A program made the translations under genes and the position numbers. Of a stretch of DNA of 16,926 nucleotides, positions 6,988 to 14,023 are shown in pieces. A model generated the notes under the pieces. The model was given only the letters and a program-made list of their open reading frames with translations, had not been told where the DNA came from and did no database searches. Position 1 is the stretch's first letter. The number at the start of each line of letters is the position of its first letter. Source of the stretch: Candidatus Acidiferrales bacterium. Lineage in GTDB: Bacteria; Acidobacteriota; Terriglobia; Acidoferrales; UBA7541. The stretch lies in the NCBI GenBank assembly GCA_030043155.1, contig JASHYE010000336.1, positions 1-16,926 on the forward strand. Direction: 5' to 3'.

Positions 6988-7908
6988 GTGGACAACTCTG
7001 AACCGCACTTGCCGGTGGAAAGTGTCTGGGAAAATCGAAGCCTAAGGAGGAAGCTGCGAGCAGGATTCAGAGTTTTGTTCGGATTGAACCGCGGCGGCCG
7101 CAATTTTCCGGTTTTTCCAGACGACACGTTCCTGGTTTCGTATCCGCGGTCGGGCAATACCTGGACCCGCTTTCTGGTGGCGAACCTGATCTTTCGAGAA
7201 TCTCCCACCACCTTTGCAAATATCGAAAGACGAATACCTGATCCCTCCGCGGTCAGCAGGAGAGGTCTTGCGAGGATAGCTCGCCCAAGAATCATAAAGA
7301 GCCACGAATACTTCGATCCAAGATACTGCAAAGTAATCTATATCGTCAGAGACCCCAGAGAGGTCGTCCTGTCGAACTACTACTTTCAACTGAAGAAGCG
7401 ATTCATTCCCGAAGGCTATCCGATGGATCAGTACATCGCGCGTTTCGTAAGCAAGGGCGTGGATTCGTACGCTTCCTGGGGAGAGAATGTCGCTAGCTGG
7501 CTGGCGGCCCGGGGTGGCGCGCAGGGATTCATGCTGCTGAAGTACGAAGATATGGTCCATCAGACGGGACAGGAGCTATCGCGAATCGCCATATTTCTCG
7601 GATTGGAAGCGACACCCGAACGACTTACACGTGCCGCGGAGTTGAGCTCGGCAAGCCACATGCGAAACCTAGAAAAGGTGGAATCTTCGAAATGGGACGG
7701 AACGAAGAATACACGAAAAGACATTCCCTTCGTGCGGACCGCTGAAATAGACAGCTGGAAGGGTAAGCTGTCTCATGAGCATGTTGCGATGATTGAATCG
7801 GCCTGGGGCAACTTAATGAGTTGTCTCGGGTATGAGCTGATGACGAGGCAGAGTGAAATTGCCCCGGGAAACGACGTTTACCGTCTGTCGCTCAGCCTCC
7901 ATCGTTGA
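6988..7908 (+). CDS. PAPS-dependent sulfotransferase (Sulfotransferase_1 type)
   Basis: A 306-aa protein of the cytosolic-sulfotransferase fold, which moves sulfate from PAPS to a hydroxyl or amine. The 5'-phosphosulfate loop SYPRSGNTW is at residues 51-59 and a candidate catalytic His is at 106 (KSHEYF, the place of KTHLP in animal enzymes). The 3'-phosphate motif VRDPREVVLSNYYF is at about 120-133, with Arg121 and Ser129, and TAEIDSWKGKLS sits where the C-terminal RKGxxGxWK motif belongs. All key PAPS residues are present, so it is probably active. The start is GTG 6988 with GAGGA at 6980-6984. It is the first gene of the rightward block with the FemAB-like and GT2 genes, so the acceptor is probably the glycan or its lipid-linked precursor (inference). 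Confidence 0.88.
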   Translation: MDNSEPHLPVESVWENRSLRRKLRAGFRVLFGLNRGGRNFPVFPDDTFLVSYPRSGNTWTRFLVANLIFRESPTTFANIERRIPDPSAVSRRGLARIARPRIIKSHEYFDPRYCKVIYIVRDPREVVLSNYYFQLKKRFIPEGYPMDQYIARFVSKGVDSYASWGENVASWLAARGGAQGFMLLKYEDMVHQTGQELSRIAIFLGLEATPERLTRAAELSSASHMRNLEKVESSKWDGTKNTRKDIPFVRTAEIDSWKGKLSHEHVAMIESAWGNLMSCLGYELMTRQSEIAPGNDVYRLSLSLHR

Positions 7909-7986
7909 CGATGTTTCTTGTCAGCCCGTTTTGCAACTGAGGAAGTTAAATCGAGAGGATAGTGCGCGCATGGCTTGGAAATTAGA

Positions 7987-9015
7987 ATGAGGATAGTCGC
8001 TGCGAGAGAAGAGGACTCAGGGAGGTGGGATAGATTCGTCGCAGATAACGACCGTTGCCTGAACTATCACCGCTGGGGCTGGAAGCGGGTTCTTGAAGAA
8101 AGCTTTCGCTGGCCCACGTTCTACTTGCTCGCGGAAGAAGACCAGGCGGTCCGAGGAATCCTCCCGATCGTTTGGCAAAAGAGCCGGATGTTTGGCAGCT
8201 TTCTTACTTCTTTGCCGTTCCTGAATGGCGGAGGTGTAGTGGGCGAAACCGCGATCGCGAGAGAGGCGCTGGTTGCTGAAGCCGTTTCGCTCGCCAAGCG
8301 CTTGCGTGTCGGACACCTGGAGTTGCGGCATCGCATGGACCCGCAAGTGGCGCTTCCTACCAAGACCCACAAGGTGGCGATGCTGCTGTCGATTGAGACA
8401 GATCCGGAGAAAATGTGGGAAGCGCTACCACATAAGGTCCGAACGGACATCCGAAAAGGGATCAAGTCCGATTTAACAGCGGATTTTGGAGGCAGCGAGC
8501 TACTGGACGATTTTTACGATGTGTTCGCTCGAAACATGCGCGATCTCGGCACGCCCGTATATTCGCGTATTTTTTTCGCGCAAATGCTCGAAGCGTTCCC
8601 GCAAGATAACTTCGTTTGCATTGTACGGCACCGCGGAAAGGCCATTGCTGCGTCATTCTTACTTGGCTACCGGAATGCCGTTGAAGCTGGTTGGAGCTCT
8701 TCTCTGTACGACTACCTCGCGATGCGCCCCAACATGTTCTTGTATTGGAAGATCCTTTGCTTCGGCGGCGAACGAGGCTATACGGAATTCGATTTTGGGC
8801 GTTCCTCGATGGACTCAGGAACCTACCGATTCAAAAAGCAATGGGGAGCAAGAGAGCTGCCGCTGGTGTGGGCCTATTGGGTGCCCAACGGAAACCAACT
8901 GCCGGAGGTCAATAAAGAGAATCCGCGTTATCAGATGGCTATCAAACTATGGCAAAAACTCCCGCTGCCTGTAACGAAAATGGTTGGGCCTCCGGTTGTC
9001 CGATGTCTTCCCTAA
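7987..9015 (+). CDS. FemAB-like acyl/aminoacyltransferase, PEP-CTERM/EPS-associated type
   Basis: A 342-aa GNAT-fold protein resembling the FemAB-related proteins found in PEP-CTERM/exosortase and EPS clusters: AVRGILPIVWQKSRMFGSFL, LPFLNGGGVV, LELRHRM, LPHKVRTDIRKG and the C-terminal FDFGRSSMDSGTYRFKKQWG. That last motif (FGRSxxxSGxYxFKxxWG) is characteristic of this subgroup and separates it from the two BioF2-like paralogues in this window. I chose ATG 7987 (weak GGA 8 nt upstream) over the in-frame TTG at 7975. It lies 78 nt after the sulfotransferase gene and just before the GT2 gene. The family is known from peptide-bridge FemA/B transferases; the substrate here is unknown. No exosortase or PEP-CTERM target protein is visible in the window. 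Confidence 0.85.
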   Translation: MRIVAAREEDSGRWDRFVADNDRCLNYHRWGWKRVLEESFRWPTFYLLAEEDQAVRGILPIVWQKSRMFGSFLTSLPFLNGGGVVGETAIAREALVAEAVSLAKRLRVGHLELRHRMDPQVALPTKTHKVAMLLSIETDPEKMWEALPHKVRTDIRKGIKSDLTADFGGSELLDDFYDVFARNMRDLGTPVYSRIFFAQMLEAFPQDNFVCIVRHRGKAIAASFLLGYRNAVEAGWSSSLYDYLAMRPNMFLYWKILCFGGERGYTEFDFGRSSMDSGTYRFKKQWGARELPLVWAYWVPNGNQLPEVNKENPRYQMAIKLWQKLPLPVTKMVGPPVVRCLP

Positions 9016-9063
9016 CCGACCGGCGATTTGGGCCTGGCAGCGGCTGCCGATTGGCATTACCCG

Positions 9064-10035
9064 ATGGATCGGGCCGTCTATAGCGTGCTGTCTGCCATGA
9101 CAAGCTTCGCCGAAAAGCAAATGCGGAATGCGGAAGTCGCAGGTGACAATCGACGAACACGTCTCAGTGTGTCCGTAATTATTCCTACGAAAAATCGTGC
9201 AACCGATCTGGCACGCACGATTGACACACTGATGCAACAGAGTGTCCAGCCTCTCGAATTGATCCTTGTAGATCAAAGCGCCACTCCGACCGTTACCCAA
9301 CAGCTGCCGTTTTCTCTGGTGTACATTCACGATCCCACGCTTTCGGGAGCCTCGGTCGCACGAAACATCGCAATGGACAAAGCGCGCGGTGACATTTGGC
9401 TGTTTCTCGATGACGATGTTCTATTGGAGCGCGATTTTATTGAGCAGATACTTGCTGCGTACGATTCGAGCACAACCGGCGTTTCTGGAATTATTACAAA
9501 TTACCTGTCTCCGCCGCTGAAGCAACGCCTTTGGGAAGCCGTGTTCCAGATCGGACCCTTCCGCGACGAAAGGCAAGGAATCTATCGGAATGCTGAGCGT
9601 CTAAGGGGAGCAAAGCCAATTCAAGTCTCTCAATTTGGCGCTGGACTAATGAGCTTTCGTGCTTCGGCAATTCGCAATCACAGGTTTGATCCGAATCTAA
9701 CCGGCGCATCGCCGGGCGAAGACATCGACTTCTGCAGGAGTCTGCCGCAAGGAAGAGTCCTGCTAATCACGCCGAAGGCGCGGTTGATTCACAACAAGAG
9801 CCCCGAGAGCCGCGACCCGACGCACTGGATCAGCGTTGCCGCGCAAGTGACAGCATACATGCGTGTACGCCATTGGAGCCGAGGTTGGTGGAACAATCTT
9901 TGCTATGCCTGGCTAAGCGCAGGCTACGCAGCAGCCGTGTCGTTTTCTTCCCTTAAGGGGCGAACATCTACCCCCTGGAAAGCGTGGCGAGCTGGAATTA
10001 AAAGAGGCAAGCAGATTAGCCGCGGCTTGAATTGA
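9064..10035 (+). CDS. Family 2 glycosyltransferase
   Basis: An inverting GT-A (GT2) sugar transferase. The nucleotide-binding start SVSVIIPTKNRATDLARTI, LELILVDQS and LSGASVARNIAMDKARGD lead to the metal-binding FLDDDV, followed later by PGEDIDFC, which fits the acceptor/catalytic ED motif. No clear multi-span membrane anchor is present; one weakly hydrophobic stretch (WLSAGYAAAVSF) occurs near the C-terminus. It probably adds one sugar to the lipid-linked repeat unit. The start is uncertain: TTG 9028, ATG 9064, 9097 and 9121 are all in frame and none has a good Shine-Dalgarno. I give 9064; 9121 would still keep the whole catalytic domain. It is the last gene of the rightward block, with its stop only 12 nt from the convergent sulfotransferase stop. 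It is the only glycosyltransferase seen in the window. Confidence 0.88.
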   Translation: MDRAVYSVLSAMTSFAEKQMRNAEVAGDNRRTRLSVSVIIPTKNRATDLARTIDTLMQQSVQPLELILVDQSATPTVTQQLPFSLVYIHDPTLSGASVARNIAMDKARGDIWLFLDDDVLLERDFIEQILAAYDSSTTGVSGIITNYLSPPLKQRLWEAVFQIGPFRDERQGIYRNAERLRGAKPIQVSQFGAGLMSFRASAIRNHRFDPNLTGASPGEDIDFCRSLPQGRVLLITPKARLIHNKSPESRDPTHWISVAAQVTAYMRVRHWSRGWWNNLCYAWLSAGYAAAVSFSSLKGRTSTPWKAWRAGIKRGKQISRGLN

Positions 10036-10047
10036 GATTGCGCTGTG

Positions 10048-10923
10048 CTAGGAACTGACTCTTGCGCGTGCGCGGCCGCTCAGCTTCCAATTTGATAAAT
10101 CACGATTCAGTATTTTTTCCAACGCTTCAGTTTCAGGTATGAAGAATTTCCGTAGGCGCGCGTCTGTCTCTGCACGGATAGGCTCAAATGCAGGGCCGCC
10201 GCCAAAGAGCACATTGCGCAGGCCGAGCTTTTTCGCCAAATTCACAAGACCGTAATTTCCATTTTCTTGAAGGCGCTCTCTGGCACGACGAGCAAGTTTC
10301 GCAATACGCGGATTTCTTGGCAGCGTGGGAATGGCATTCACTAATTTATCGTGCGTAGTTACATCAGCCAGCTGAATTCGTGAGATTCCGATGAAATCGG
10401 TTGCCTGGTTCAGGAAGTTCTGTGGATTGGCCTTCAGGTCTTCCTGGAAAAACACCATTACATTGCACGTCCCAAAAAGCTCACGCCAAGCGCTTACGTG
10501 CGTCGCATACTTTGACCATTCTAGTATGTCCGGACGCTGCTCGAGGCACGCTTCGAAGGTGCCCGAAAAATATTCACCCTCGCACATCTTGCGGTAATGT
10601 GAATAAGTTCTTTGCACTGGATCTCGGAGAGTGCAAAGGATCTTGCAACCAGGAATGTCCCGCGCGATGCGCTCTCGTGCTTGGGCTCCGGTGAAGTAAT
10701 TGGGACTAAACTCGCCGATTGGACGATCAGGGGAACAAGCAGCGAAGTGGGCAGCGTACCACTCCAATCCCTTCTCATACTTGTACACAAAGAAGTCAGT
10801 TTCTTTTACGCCGGAGGGGAGTCCCACGTGACTCGCGAGAGCCTCATGCAGCCACGTAGTAGCTGTCCGAGGAGGGCCAACACCGATAAAATCCGGTAAT
10901 CTGAGGGGCTTATGGCCGGGCAT
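10048..10923 (-). CDS. PAPS-dependent sulfotransferase, heparan-sulfate type
   Basis: A 291-aa sulfotransferase of the subgroup related to heparan-sulfate N/3-O-sulfotransferases. Counting from the ATG at 10923: the 5'-phosphosulfate loop GVGPPRTATTW at 14-24, KETDFF at 40-45 (the KExxFF motif), EFSPNYF at 71-77 (EKSPxYF in relatives) and the 3'-phosphate motif LRDPVQRTYSHYRKM at 99-113. A longer reading frame runs back to 11091, but its first 56 codons are just the antisense-like frame of the upstream gene. ATG 10923 gives the normal family start and a 14-nt overlap with the O-antigen ligase gene, implying co-transcription and coupling. The acceptor is likely a glycan, given the neighbours; there is no PAPS synthesis gene in the window. 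It is a different subgroup from the sulfotransferase at 6988, so two sulfation positions or steps are possible. Confidence 0.88.
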   Translation of the reverse strand: MPGHKPLRLPDFIGVGPPRTATTWLHEALASHVGLPSGVKETDFFVYKYEKGLEWYAAHFAACSPDRPIGEFSPNYFTGAQARERIARDIPGCKILCTLRDPVQRTYSHYRKMCEGEYFSGTFEACLEQRPDILEWSKYATHVSAWRELFGTCNVMVFFQEDLKANPQNFLNQATDFIGISRIQLADVTTHDKLVNAIPTLPRNPRIAKLARRARERLQENGNYGLVNLAKKLGLRNVLFGGGPAFEPIRAETDARLRKFFIPETEALEKILNRDLSNWKLSGRARARVSS

Positions 10924-12154
10924 ATTCTTGAAAGGCGATGTCCGCCGGGGTGGTAGGTGTCTCCAATGCCGCCTCGGCCGGCCGCTGCACGCGCGGCACA
11001 AAGCGGGGTAAGCAGATCGAGAGAAAGATGACGACCCAGAAAAGCTTCTCATACTCGTCGGATAGGAAACACGCGCCCACCAAGAAGCCAATCAACCCTG
11101 ACTCGAGAGAGAGGGATGTGAGATACAGAAAGGACTGCGGGTCCAACTCATGCATTCGTCGCCTCACGTTGCGCAGCGAACGAAGCGCGAAAAAAACAAT
11201 CGCAAGAAAAAGGATCAGACCGAGTGGGCCCAATTCGGCCAAATATTCGATGTAAGTATTGTGGGCGATAGACTTGAAATCAACGCCAGGCGCCGCATAC
11301 AGGGGCATTAAAGTCTTGAAGTTTCCCAAACCTACGCCAAAAAATGGATGGGATTCGAACATCTTAAGCCCGGCATTCCATGCTTCCAGGCGCGTTTCTT
11401 CCGTATTGACACCGTTCGGGGGATGCAGCATTCGATGCAGCGGGGACACCGGCACAAAAATAGCGAGAGGAAGACCTACCACAGCGATCAGTACAAGATT
11501 TCGGACGCGATGTCGCGAGTGCCAAATCAGGTAGAGCAAAGAGACAGCGATGGCCAACCCTCCGCCGCGCGACCCCGTGAGCATGATCGCTACCAAGGAA
11601 ATAAGTAGGCAGCCCAGGAAGAAAAGTTTCTCCGAGTTCTTCTTCGTGTTAAAGATCATGAGGTAGACGAATGGTAGGATAAGAGCTGCGGCCGTTGAAA
11701 AGTAGTTCCCATCTCCAACAGAATCGCCCGCTCGGTAGTTGGGCATGGTCGAGTGAAAGCGCAACCATTCACGAATTATGTCCGCCGAACCATAAGCAAT
11801 CCCAAGCACGGATGCAAGCAAGGTCCAATGAAGCCGCCTAGTCGAATTGACGAGTGTGACGATCACAAAAAAGAAGATCACGAAGTCCAAGTAGACAAGC
11901 AGCGTCGTGTTTTGAAGGCTGGCGCTCATGGCAAAGTAAGAAACGGATGCGAAAACAAAGAGAGCGGCAAAGAAACGGGCCTGCGCACTGCGGAAATAGG
12001 CTGGGATCGACCCGCCCCGAGTCAGATCAACAATGACGTAGATGACACATAGGCCCCCCAAGACCTTGAATGTACCGGTGCTGCCCAGAATTCGCCAAAT
12101 AAGTGGCGGATTTGCAAAAGGTGCCAGCGCAACTAGTAGGTAGAATAGAATCAT
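10910..12154 (-). CDS. O-antigen ligase / Wzy-type polymerase family membrane protein
   Basis: A 414-aa polytopic inner-membrane protein with roughly ten or more hydrophobic segments. It has the O-antigen ligase (Wzy_C/WaaL) hallmarks: LTGSRGGGLAIAVSLLYL, RLEAWNAGLKMFESHPFFGVG in the large periplasmic loop, then HNTYIEYLAELGPLGLILFL. This family either polymerises lipid-linked repeat units or ligates a glycan to its carrier; the sequence does not decide between them. With the flippase at 14024-15532 and no other candidate, polymerase is the simpler guess. I chose ATG 12154 (MILFYLL) instead of the longer frame from 12232, because the first 26 codons of that frame are polar and overlap the small upstream frame. 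The C-terminal tail overlaps the start of the sulfotransferase gene by 14 nt. Confidence 0.87.
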   Translation of the reverse strand: MILFYLLVALAPFANPPLIWRILGSTGTFKVLGGLCVIYVIVDLTRGGSIPAYFRSAQARFFAALFVFASVSYFAMSASLQNTTLLVYLDFVIFFFVIVTLVNSTRRLHWTLLASVLGIAYGSADIIREWLRFHSTMPNYRAGDSVGDGNYFSTAAALILPFVYLMIFNTKKNSEKLFFLGCLLISLVAIMLTGSRGGGLAIAVSLLYLIWHSRHRVRNLVLIAVVGLPLAIFVPVSPLHRMLHPPNGVNTEETRLEAWNAGLKMFESHPFFGVGLGNFKTLMPLYAAPGVDFKSIAHNTYIEYLAELGPLGLILFLAIVFFALRSLRNVRRRMHELDPQSFLYLTSLSLESGLIGFLVGACFLSDEYEKLFWVVIFLSICLPRFVPRVQRPAEAALETPTTPADIAFQEYARP

Positions 12155-12399
12155 AGCGTTATCCGAACCAGACTGCGCAAGAATCTCCCATGGTTCGCGC
12201 GGGGAACGTGCGCTCTGACAAAACCTGCGCACGCTCGGGCCAACGGCTTATCTTCCCGCCAAAACATCAATCGATATTCCGAGATCGCATATAAGCACAT
12301 ATAAGCAAGGGATTTACTGTCAAATACTTCAATATTCCGTTCAAAATGCCTTGGTGCCTTTAATGCACGCAAAAGGCACGTCAAATACCGATCCAACAT
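12151..12399 (-). CDS. Possible small ORF coupled to the O-antigen ligase gene
   Basis: An 82-aa frame from ATG 12399 (86 aa from GTG 12411) ending in a TGA that overlaps the ligase ATG as ATGA. The protein (MLDRYLTCLLRALKAPRH to SLVRITL) is basic and rich in aromatic residues, with no motif I recognise. For it: the ATGA overlap, and it fills most of an otherwise empty 374-bp gap. Against it: a poor ribosome-binding site (GATGG), repeats and a hairpin inside it that look regulatory, and no known family. It could be a leader peptide or an eroded gene end; chance is about as likely. Confidence 0.25.
   Translation of the reverse strand: MLDRYLTCLLRALKAPRHFERNIEVFDSKSLAYMCLYAISEYRLMFWREDKPLARACAGFVRAHVPRANHGRFLRSLVRITL
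12288..12307. repeat. Tandem 10-bp direct repeat CATATAAGCA x2
   Basis: Two exact, adjacent copies of a 10-mer, about one helical turn apart, in the divergent region upstream of the O-antigen ligase gene. Such spacing would let two protein subunits bind the same DNA face, so an operator is possible. It also lies inside the small minus-strand frame, where it encodes AYMCLYA. Confidence 0.55.
12354..12379. promoter_or_regulatory. Hairpin GTGCCTTT / AAAGGCAC
   Basis: A perfect 8-bp inverted repeat (12354-12361 and 12372-12379) with a 10-nt loop, in the divergent region. No T-run follows on the plus strand, so it is more like an operator or leader structure than a terminator. Confidence 0.4.
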
Positions 12400-12528
12400 C
12401 CATCGTAGCACTAAGCAAGCCGAACGTGGGAGAAACGTGCTCAGAACAGTTCCTCTATCCGGTTAATACCTGCTTTTTCTGACTAGCCAAAGTCGGAAGA
12501 ATTGAGAGTGAACGGAGGGCTTAAGCGA

Positions 12529-13749
12529 GTGGCCGCGGCGCAGCCTGGCATGGTCGGCGGGATGATCGAGAAGCAAAGTGGGTCAAAAGGCCCGATTCCC
12601 GGCTATGGCGTCCGAGAAATTGGGATGGAACAGGACTTGAGACACGTTCTTCAGGCCTGGCGAACATGTAACAGCGAGTTTTCCGATCACACCATGCACT
12701 GTGATCCAGACTGGATTCTGGAGCAAAACAAAAATCAGAAGGAAAATGGCCGCGTTTACATTTGTGAGAGAGACGGAAAAGTGGTTGGCGCCGTTCCATT
12801 TGTTCGCCGCAAGCAGCCTCTTCTTTGCGAGCTTGGAGATTTGGTTGTGGCGAAATTCCCCATGGATGTATTAAGTCTGCAGGGTTACACACCCAATCTT
12901 CCTGCCGAAGAGTCCGCTTATGACGCTCTATTTCACTCGATTCTGAATTCCCGATTCGATGCTATTTTCATGAACTACGTGAAGGCGGATTCGTTCCTTT
13001 GGAACTATCTTCACACGAGCCCTCTGATTCAGAGATCGCTCCGCTTTTATAGCAAGCGGGGACCAGAGCCACATCTGTTGGCGCGGCTCAAGGGATCGTT
13101 TGAGACCTACATGCAGAAGTTTTCGGCGAGATCGCGAAGGAACCGCCTCCACGAAATCAAGCGTTTAAGAGAACGTGGGAACGTGGAGCTAGTCAGAGCA
13201 ACCAGAGAATCACACGTGAACGCGTACTTAGCTGCGTTCACTGAAGTCAGCCGCAAGAGTTGGCAATACAAACGGCTAGGATGGGGCATTGGCGCAGCGG
13301 ATCCCGATGTGGTACGCAGTAAGCTGATCTTCCTAGCGCAGCACGGCTGGCTGCGAGCTTACCTGTTGACCTGTGGTGGCGAAGCTTGCTCTTTTATTCT
13401 TGGATGGCAATATGCATCGAGGTTCTATGCCGCGGCAATCGGATTTGACCCCTCCTGGGCTAGTTACCGCGTTGGAACGGTACTTCAGTTGCTAGTACTG
13501 GAAGATTTGTACAAAGAGAACACACCGGAACTCTATGACTTCGCGACGTTTGCTGAATATAAGGCGCAGTTCAGCACCGAGAGCTACCTTGAGGCAAGCG
13601 TTTGGCTGTTCCGCCGGCGGGTTTACCCTGTCCTCGTCGATAGCGTACATCGAATGTTCGACAGGACTTCGATGAAGACTGGAGCTATTCTGAACCGGTT
13701 CGGATTAAAGGCGAAAGTTAGGCATTTGATGCGCGGGACACAGCAGTGA
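12529..13749 (+). CDS. FemAB/BioF2-like GNAT-fold acyltransferase (copy B)
   Basis: A 406-aa paralogue of the protein at 3332-4549, alike from end to end (by eye roughly 40-50% identical). Shared motifs include WRTCNSEFSDH, CDPDWILEQ, GYTPNLPAEES, RFYSKRGPEPH, KRLRERGNVEL, GWLRAYLLTCGGEACSF, GFDPSW and DFATFAEYKAQF. It most likely transfers an acyl or aminoacyl group to the glycan or its precursor; the substrate is unknown. GTG 12529 is preferred because GGAGGG (12514-12519) lies 9 nt upstream. TTG 12502 and ATG 12550 or 12562 are alternatives. It stands alone on the plus strand, divergent from the ligase gene and convergent with the flippase gene. Unlike copy A it has a proper ribosome-binding site. 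Two diverged copies in one locus suggest two acceptor positions or donors. Confidence 0.8.
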   Translation: MAAAQPGMVGGMIEKQSGSKGPIPGYGVREIGMEQDLRHVLQAWRTCNSEFSDHTMHCDPDWILEQNKNQKENGRVYICERDGKVVGAVPFVRRKQPLLCELGDLVVAKFPMDVLSLQGYTPNLPAEESAYDALFHSILNSRFDAIFMNYVKADSFLWNYLHTSPLIQRSLRFYSKRGPEPHLLARLKGSFETYMQKFSARSRRNRLHEIKRLRERGNVELVRATRESHVNAYLAAFTEVSRKSWQYKRLGWGIGAADPDVVRSKLIFLAQHGWLRAYLLTCGGEACSFILGWQYASRFYAAAIGFDPSWASYRVGTVLQLLVLEDLYKENTPELYDFATFAEYKAQFSTESYLEASVWLFRRRVYPVLVDSVHRMFDRTSMKTGAILNRFGLKAKVRHLMRGTQQ

Positions 13750-14023
13750 AACAGCAGCATTCTGCGACGTTCATTCGCGCGCTGTCTTTACTCTGGATTT
13801 TGAAGAATCGCGGACCCCTTGGATTCGTGCAATGGACTGCCCCCGCCCTCCCCTGGCACTTGTGAGATTGCGCGAAGCAATGCTCCCGAAGCCGAAGTGC
13901 GCTGCGTGAACGCACTGGACAATGCTGAGTCGGCTTGGGTTAAGGGCAAAGATTAAGTTCGTGCTTCTAGGGGCGAGGTAAAAGAAAGCATTTCTCGGAA
14001 CTAGACTTGCCACTGCATCCGGA
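13750..14023. other. Convergent intergenic region with a compound stem structure
   Basis: Lies between the ends of the copy B acyltransferase (+) and flippase (-) genes. No convincing gene; a 93-aa minus-strand frame (13771-14052) runs through it and into the flippase end without recognisable features. The main structure is the nested stem at 13889-13936, listed separately. Confidence 0.5.
13889..13936. terminator. Nested stem-loop, possible bidirectional terminator
   Basis: Outer arms AAGCCGA (13889-13895) and TCGGCTT (13930-13936) enclose inner arms AGTGCG (13896-13901) and CGCACT (13911-13916). The two stems stack directly on the 5' side, with a 13-nt bulge on the 3' side. It lies between two convergent gene ends, where a shared terminator is expected, but there is no T-run on either strand. 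A factor-dependent or barrier role, or a structured RNA, are alternatives. Confidence 0.35.

Larger units (their letters stand above)
12155..12528. other. Divergent intergenic region between ligase and copy B acyltransferase
   Basis: It is 374 bp long and looks more AT-rich than the genes around it. It holds the possible small ORF on the minus strand, a tandem CATATAAGCA repeat (12288-12307), an 8-bp hairpin (12354-12379) and two CAAATAC words (12331-12337, 12382-12388). It should contain promoters for both neighbours, but no strong -35/-10 pair stands out. Confidence 0.5.

Noticed and set aside
7042..7560. 172-aa minus-strand frame opposite the first sulfotransferase gene
   Set aside because: Antisense to the PAPS-binding motifs of a well-supported gene; no domain of its own.
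10924..11091. N-terminal extension of the second sulfotransferase frame
   Set aside because: Reads in a different frame through the ligase C-terminus; low-complexity Ser/Arg residues, and the family start is at ATG 10923.
12288..12307. CRISPR-like or satellite repeat
   Set aside because: Only two adjacent 10-bp copies, no spacers and no further units.
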